Shown here piece after piece: positions 57,076 to 64,000 of a DNA stretch of 64,000 nucleotides. The notes beneath the pieces were generated by a model, which saw only the letters and a list, made by a program, of their open reading frames with translations, made no database searches and had not been told where the DNA came from. A program made the position numbers and the translations under genes. The stretch spans positions 16,088,899-16,152,898 of the forward strand of contig NC_084678.1 in NCBI RefSeq assembly GCF_028389875.1. The letters run 5' to 3'. Source of the stretch: Rhea pennata (taxonomy: Eukaryota; Chordata; Aves; Rheiformes; Rheidae). Numbering within the stretch: position 1 is the first letter of the stretch; every line of letters starts with the position of its first letter.

Positions 57076-60000
57076 GCATCGGCAGAGGAGGGGGGCAAAA
57101 AGAAGCAAAACCAACAGAAGTGCTTCGCGGGAATGTTCCTCCCAGCACCAGCTAGGACACAAGCTGCCAAGGTCTGGTCAGCAAGATTAGCGTAGCACTT
57201 TTTAACTCTACCCTTTTACGCAGGTTTCTGTGTGGGCAATTAATCAGATTAATGCACAAGAATTTGCCATTTCCCTGCTGGGAGGGAGCAAAGACAAGGG
57301 CTGGCAGAGCAGGCAGATCTCCTGGTACCCACACGGAAGAGTAGAGACATTTGCTTGCAACTCGGGGGTCTAGAAGGAAGGAGAAACATGTCCCTCGGTG
57401 GAAGCACCCTATCTGTATATTCCTAGTACGGAGAGGATGAAACCTCCCTGAGAAGCGTGTTGGCAGCAAGGTGCCAGGGCATGAACCGATTGGAGTCAGA
57501 GCAGCTCTGTCTCATCTGCACCAGGGAACTAACTTCAGGTCACAAAACAGCAGGGAGTAAACAAACCCTTGGGAATGGGGCGAGTTTTCCCCCACAACAA
57601 ATGCTCAAAGGGAACCCAGAGTCTCCCAAAGGACTGCTCAACTGGAGGTGTCCCCATGGGTCTCCAAACCCAAAGCAACACCCCTGTCCCTGCGAGGCAG
57701 GCATGGAGCTGGACATGCTCTCTGGGGACGAAGAGAGCCCCCAGACAGACATTATCCCTTCCCACGTCTGCAGCATGAGGAGCTTGGGGCAGCAGCTATG
57801 CTTCTCATCTTTTCTGTGAAGCTGTAAAGGGAAGGAGGAAAATCTATGTGCGCAGGAACAACCGGAACAAACCAAAAGTGACATCTGTGCTCACAAGAGG
57901 AATTTGCATCGGCTTGTTTTAACTCGACGGCTGCGAAAGCGATACACCTGCCTAGAGCAGGAGAGGAGGTGGTTTTGGCAGCAAAGTCAGGGGATCCTAA
58001 TGGCCATGTGCAATTGAAGATGACAGAGATGTACCAGTCCTCACCAGCTGAGAGCCTCAGGGAAGAAAACAATTAAACCAGAGACAAAAGGTGGGAGGAA
58101 CTCTGGACAGGACCATTCCTGTCCATTGAGCACCCTGCAGATATGAGCACTCGTATCAGCTCTAGAGAGCAGGGGGCCTCCAGCATGCTCAGCCCTTTCA
58201 CCGGTGCCCAAGTTCTTGCATGTCAATGGATCAAGCCTAGGCAATGTCAAGCCCAGTTTACTAGTGGATCTCCTGAATTCAGCACAAAGATGGAGACCTG
58301 AGGTTGGGATATGTGTTACCTGCTTTTAGATATCAACATCTAGAGTAGACAGCTCCCCTTAGAAAGCCCCATCTCCCTGTAGAGCCACTAGAGACACTGA
58401 GACACCCTTTGAGTCCTATTCATCTGTCCCGTGTAGACATTCTCTTTACCTTGCCACATAGACACAATCATAGATCATTTCCCTCCCAGCATTAAGGCAG
58501 ATTAAGCCATTGTTGACTTAAAATCAAACTTCAGTCTTGCACGGTGCTATTTATCCCAGACGTGAGATTGCTGATTCACAGACTGAGGCCCATCAGCTTG
58601 TTTTGCACCACTGAGATAATTCAAGGTGCACCCACCTCCTGCAAATGTTCACTGTGGGAGGAAATACAGGCTCAGGGCCTGGAGGGGAAGCTCAGAGGAG
58701 ATTTCAAATTATATCGGACTTCTGTTGTGGAACAGAAAAACAACAGCAGCAGCAAAAGGTCAGTGCAGGAATTCTTCCCACTGCTCATTAGCTGGTATGT
58801 TAAGAGAGAAACTGCTAAACAAGAATACCATTAAAAATATCTAGCTGCTAAAAGGAGGAACATGAAAAACAAGGAAAATTCAGCACAAAAGACTATATGA
58901 CTGCATGTCATGTCTGACAACTTAAAGACAAAGAGCTCAGGAAATTCTCTTTCTGTCTAGGTCTCTTTCTTCCACACAGGAAGAGCCACGACTACAAAAG
59001 GAAAGACCACAGCCACAAGGACCAAACCACAAGGTCACATTAATAAAATTTGTTTAGGGCTGGGTATGTACTAAACGCATGCATCGCTCAGGCTTTGGAG
59101 GCAGAGCCCTTGCAAAGTGCTAGCAATTTAGTTTTAAAAGATAATGACACGAGGACTTGTCCCTGTGGCTCAGGATCATGCTTAACTGGTCGTGAAGACA
59201 GCTTTAGGACAAGCACACTGTTATTAGCCTGTCCTCTTTATGGACGCTTTATGGGTTCTTCACAGCTCTCCAGCAAGCTGCTTTGTGAGGGCAACTTTCC
59301 CTGCTCCTCCAAACTCCTACACTCATACACAGCGAGGCAGTTTTCTGAGGGGTCGTCAAGGCCACCAAACATGGGAAGTATCTGGGAAGGGCCAACCTAG
59401 GGGAAATGAGCCCAATATGCAGCAAAGTTCTCCTAACCAGGTGGCTCCTGTGCTCTAAACACCTCCGAGGAGCCTGTCTGCATTTGTGCGTGGCACCTCT
59501 GGTCTCCACTGTGACGCCAACAGAAAATTAGAGCCACTCAGATATCTCTCACTTCTCCTAAAGAAGTCACACCAACCAAAAACTCAGAGAGATGCGCCAG
59601 GGCTTCTCAGGGATGTTATTGCCATGGTGTCTATAAATCATACTCCTCCCTTGATCACAAGCCACTGTAGAGCAAGGAGTGCTCCCAGACACAACCAGCC
59701 AGCAAGCTGTCCCAACAGTCTGTCCTAGAAGCTCAGTGAGCCCTAGGCAGACAAATATCCCATGCAAACTCCTACCAATGCTGCATATAGCCCTGGCTTC
59801 AGCCAGGAGAGATGGGCCTGGCAGCAGGAATCGCCCAAGCGATGCAGCCAGTTTTAGGGTTGGTTTTGCTGCCGATTCAAGCCTGGAGTCTATATAAAGA
59901 GTCAGGGCAGGATCCAAAAGCGGAAGAGAGACACCCACTCCCAGGGAGTGTAACACACATACTGAAATAAATTGCTGCCTGCCTAAGGAGATGACTCAGG

Positions 60001-63000
60001 AGCCTCACTAGATCTTAAAGCACAAATCAGTGCTAATAAACCCAAGGAAATTTGGAGGAAGGCCCAGGGAGAGGTTAGCTGGACGACGCATGGCACTTGC
60101 AGCCTTGCCAGACACACAGGAAGTGGAAGAATGAGTGGCAGCAGAACTGAACCAATGGTCCACAAAGCAGGAGCCACATCAGCCTGAGCTCTCCTGCAGT
60201 CTACCTGCTTCAAGAGCAATGATTGGTGCTTGTGGTTGGGAGAGGTTTTGTCTTTCACTGCCCCTCCTGCAAGCATTCAGTCTTAACCAGCATGTGGTTC
60301 GAGATGAGGAGGCAACATGGCCTCACTCTCCGTTTGTCCAGCTATAACATATTTATGTTAAGCTCCTTGGCTCCCCTCTTGAGTGAGGGATGGAGTGCTC
60401 TTATATCCCTTATTACTTTACTTGAACCAGATAAAGAACATCTGAGCAAGCATAAACTCAATTAATGGCTACTTTGAGACCCTGAGATGTGCAAAGGCCC
60501 ATAAATACGCAGGAGAAAGTCTCCCTTTGCTGTCATTCGACTGCCACATGTAACACTAACAGAGAGAAAAACAGTAAGCCTAATTCACAGCCCTTTGCAC
60601 ACTGTATTTGTGATGAACAACAAGATTACAGGAAACAGACAAGTCCCCACAGTCCAGGAGGATCCATTCCCAGGAAAATGGTCCCTTTCTACTCCAGGCC
60701 TGAAGTTAGCTCTACTTAGGTCTTCAGTATATAGGATTTCTTGCTAAGAAAACAGATAAGCTGGCCTATATCTCTGAGAGTCTGCTCTTACCAAAGTCAA
60801 ACCATCCATAGGTTCACCTGTATTTCTGTTCTAACACGGAAAAACTAAAGACATGTTTGCTGCAACTGTTGATGCCATCTCTGCCTTGCCTCACACGCAG
60901 ATATACCAACTGACAAATAAATTAAGCAGCAATTTACTTATACTGCACTTGATGGACCAAATAGAAACACATCTGCCTCTCCTAGACCATCAGAATTCCC
61001 AGGGAAATTCAAGACATCCAAGTCAGTAAAGATGCACCCAGTGCCAACTTTTATCAGCACTGCTTGAGGCTCATCACTCACTGAAGCGGGATGTTTCACA
61101 AGGGCATGCCTAAAATCCTCCATCTCCCACGCTCAGATTCCCCTCCTGAGCTGCGTTCTCATGCAAAGCCTCTTTCTGCAACCTCAAAATCTGGGCCAGC
61201 CAGGATCAGTTAGAGGAAAAGCCAACTCTGGCCCAAAATGCTCTTTCCAGTGACACCTGCAAGATCTAAGAGATCATCCAAGATACTGGCTCATTCCTGC
61301 AGGTTATCTTATCATGTACATAGTTTTCCATTCATGAACAGGAAAGTCATTGGGATACCCTGAATCTCCATATAGGCATTTAGCTCGGAAGATGCTCGAG
61401 GGCAAGCAAGGCTACCCCAGGGAAAAGCACTGATTGCCTGGATAGGGCGGAGAGCTGGCAGCTACCAGCTTTGTGCATGTCTCAGGTGCTACGTTCACCA
61501 GACTCACAAGATGCAGCCACAACAAAACCAGAACAGCTCCGCACTCTCTGGCATGGGAATCCAGTGAGAGCAGATGTCCTGCAGATGTGGACTCTGGAGG
61601 GAGCCCAGCTGGCAGCAGGTTTTCCCCCGGGACGACCAGCCTGTCTGTCTTGTGTCCAACGTCTTTCACTGCAGGCAACAAGAGGGTACAGGTGTAAGCT
61701 TTGCAACGACATTGCTCCTAAGCAGGATAAGGGGGATCTTTTGGCAGTGATTTCCACATAGTTTGGAAAATCTGTAAGGTTTCTCCATGGTTTTTAACCA
61801 CTTGCTTGGGCTTTTCTTCCCCCCTAGTACCCTTTCTAGTCCCCACTTTCTTTTGTAAACCCAGTGAATATGAACAGAGAGAAACCAATCCACCAACTGA
61901 AAAGCAAGCAAGCTGGGCAAATATCATTAAAAAGAAAAGTAGAACAAAGACAACATTTACCAATAGTCCACCAACAACTGCTTTATGCCCTTCATCTGTC
62001 TTGTCTGCTCTATGCAATAACATCCTCATGATGAACTGTATCCTTTAGGCTTGAAGTGCAGAACATAAGCTTGTAGAGTTCTGTTTCCATCAGGGGTGCT
62101 TGCACACCACTGTAATTATTAATAGAGTATTGTTTTCCCTTTAGTATTCATTTTAACAATTATTTGACTGAATTTTTTATTTTTCTTTTGCACCATGAAT
62201 TAGTTTTCTAACCACAGAAAACAGAAGTTGCAACAAACACACACAGCAGGTATCTAGACAGAAGCTACTGCATTCATACTAGAGATGGGGAAGAGGTGTA
62301 CATGAGTCACCTTTGAGTCAGGATTTTTTCGAGGGTACCATAATAACTCCCCAGAGAGTGACAGCGTCTCCATAGAATCTGCATTCGGATCGCCTGCCCT
62401 GCTGCGCTGCTCTATTGCGGCGTGCGACAGCAGCTCCAGCTATCGCCTCAGCCGTATTTTGCTTCGACACTGTCAGCTCTCCAGGCTGTTGGAGCTCTAT
62501 AGCCAGAACGCAGAACTGCCAGGCGAATCAGCATTTGTTTACAAATCAACCATTTGCGAGTCCCTAGGAAAGATGGTCCAAAAGGCAAAATCTCTGCCTC
62601 TTTCAACTCGATTGCAGATCTGCCTGTCCCAAAGTGATCAAGTGCCAGCAGTCCTATGGTGGGTAGCTGGGCTTCAGCCAGAGAGCAATCACCTCCCACC
62701 CCCGCACCAGGAGAAGCAGTTATTTCCTCTGACCTTGTCTGTCCTCATGTTCCTTTGCCTATTTTCATCCCCTTCAGGGATGCATTAGGACAGAAAGATC
62801 TTTGAATGAAGACTGACCATCCCACCAGGCATTTACCTCTAACAGTCTAAGCAGAACTGTAGTTACTTCATAAGAGCATTCAATATTTAGGAGGCTTGAT
62901 TATCATCCGATTTCCCCTTATGCTCAGGTTGCAAGGTCCACCCATTGATTGGGGTTACTATAGAAGCCCCTTCATCAAACCGTTTCTCAAATGCGGCTGG

Positions 63001-64000
63001 GTAAACGTGGACCTTTCAGTTCCTGGACAGCCTATTTCAGTGAGAACCTGACCCATCTCTCATCTTGACCTTACCTATGGGGATTTCCCTAGCGTAGTTC
63101 TGGCTTCGAGTGTCACAGTTCCTACAGACCATGGCAGAAGATGAGAGATGCTTAATATCCCTTCAGCTCATTCTGGTTTTCAGTTTGAAAACTGAGGCCA
63201 GGCTCTGTTTTCTGTTTTTGTTGGCTGGGCTCATCTGACTGTTTTCACTACAAGACTGAAGTACACGAGGGAACTTAGATCCCTGCCATCACTGAGAGAG
63301 AGAAATGGGCATCTCCAGAAGGCAGATCTGCCCATCTACGACCTGAACCTGCTTTGAGATTTCTACAAGGATCCCAGAACTCAGTGCTCCACCCTGCAGG
63401 TACCTGTGCATCTCCGACTCAGTGCTGAATTCAAGCTGAAAGCCCTGAAAGCCCATTCCACCCCCAATGCTTGGACACCACAAGCATCAAACCAAATGAA
63501 GTGATTCCTCAGGTACAGGACTTGCAAAGCTGAGGCTGATGCTGCACTTAGTAGTCCCAAAAAGCCTGATGTAACTTTAAATCATCTCCCTACAGTAGCA
63601 AGAGTGTGAGGCGAGAAAATGTCACAGGTCTTCTCTTTCATTCCTCATGCCTTGGAAAAAACTGCCCTTTGCCTGACACCCAATACACCCATCCACTCAA
63701 AAGAAGTGACCATGCTGATGCTGAACAACAGCAGAGCTTTACAGGTTGATTCCAGTCTTTCCAAGTAGCTCTCTCAAGTCTAGAAAAGAAAACACCCCGA
63801 TTTCAATCCCCCATACACTCCCATTGCAAATGTTGTCCCCTGTCACGTCACAGCGCAGGACAGCACAGGTCTGCTGATTTGTCTCCCTTGCTCCACACTG
63901 CTGTTCCCCTGCTCCCATTGCGGCTGTGCCCTGGCCCTAACCAGGAACACATTAGGCAGGGCTTTGATGCGTGGAGAAAGTTGGTTCAGAAAAATCGTAA

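Overview
The window is vertebrate nuclear DNA, most likely from a bird. Exons are small and widely spaced, microsatellites are sparse, and a CR1 retrotransposon with the typical sauropsid 3' end (ttctatgattct) sits in an intron. A turtle or crocodilian cannot be excluded from the sequence alone.

Almost everything I can support belongs to one gene on the minus strand: KCNQ2, the voltage-gated potassium channel Kv7.2 (M-current subunit). I located sixteen coding exons, reading right to left from 45479 to 1543. They encode S1 (45389-45479), S2 (44455-44581), S3-S4 (42886-43061), S5 and pore helix (41580-41705), filter and S6 (39121-39231), S6 end (38539-38634), post-S6 linker (36908-37002), a 30-nt microexon (33642-33671), calmodulin helix A (27528-27596), a second 30-nt microexon (25104-25133), the serine-rich linker (12071-12294), the region before helix B (11577-11685), helices B and C (10919-11050), a 108-nt cassette exon (8827-8934), the coiled-coil exon (3000-3123) and the terminal exon (1543-2262). 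The sizes sum to 2368 nt. After the first base, which completes a split Val codon, this is exactly 789 codons including the stop, so all splice phases agree.

The first exon (cytoplasmic N-terminus, start of S1) is not visible. 45480-64000 therefore reads as intron 1, and the promoter should lie to the right. The 3' UTR runs left from 1542; I see no polyadenylation hexamer in it, so the transcript end probably lies outside the window. No second protein-coding gene is convincing on either strand.

The most interesting content is the splicing architecture. A GC (not GT) donor follows the helix B/C exon, directly before the cassette exon, whose first residues (IDMIVG) echo those of the next constitutive exon (VDQIVG). 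The first microexon has a UGCAUG motif just inside the downstream intron and a displaced polypyrimidine tract. The second microexon encodes a diverged Pro/Ser peptide and has weak sites. All three optional exons keep frame, so the locus could make several linker and coiled-coil variants of one channel.

The introns otherwise hold a 5'-truncated CR1 copy (31982-32803, antisense to KCNQ2), possible old MIR-like SINE remnants, simple repeats, CpG-rich patches (35.8-36.2 kb, 52.7-57.1 kb), and long stretches where I see nothing definable.
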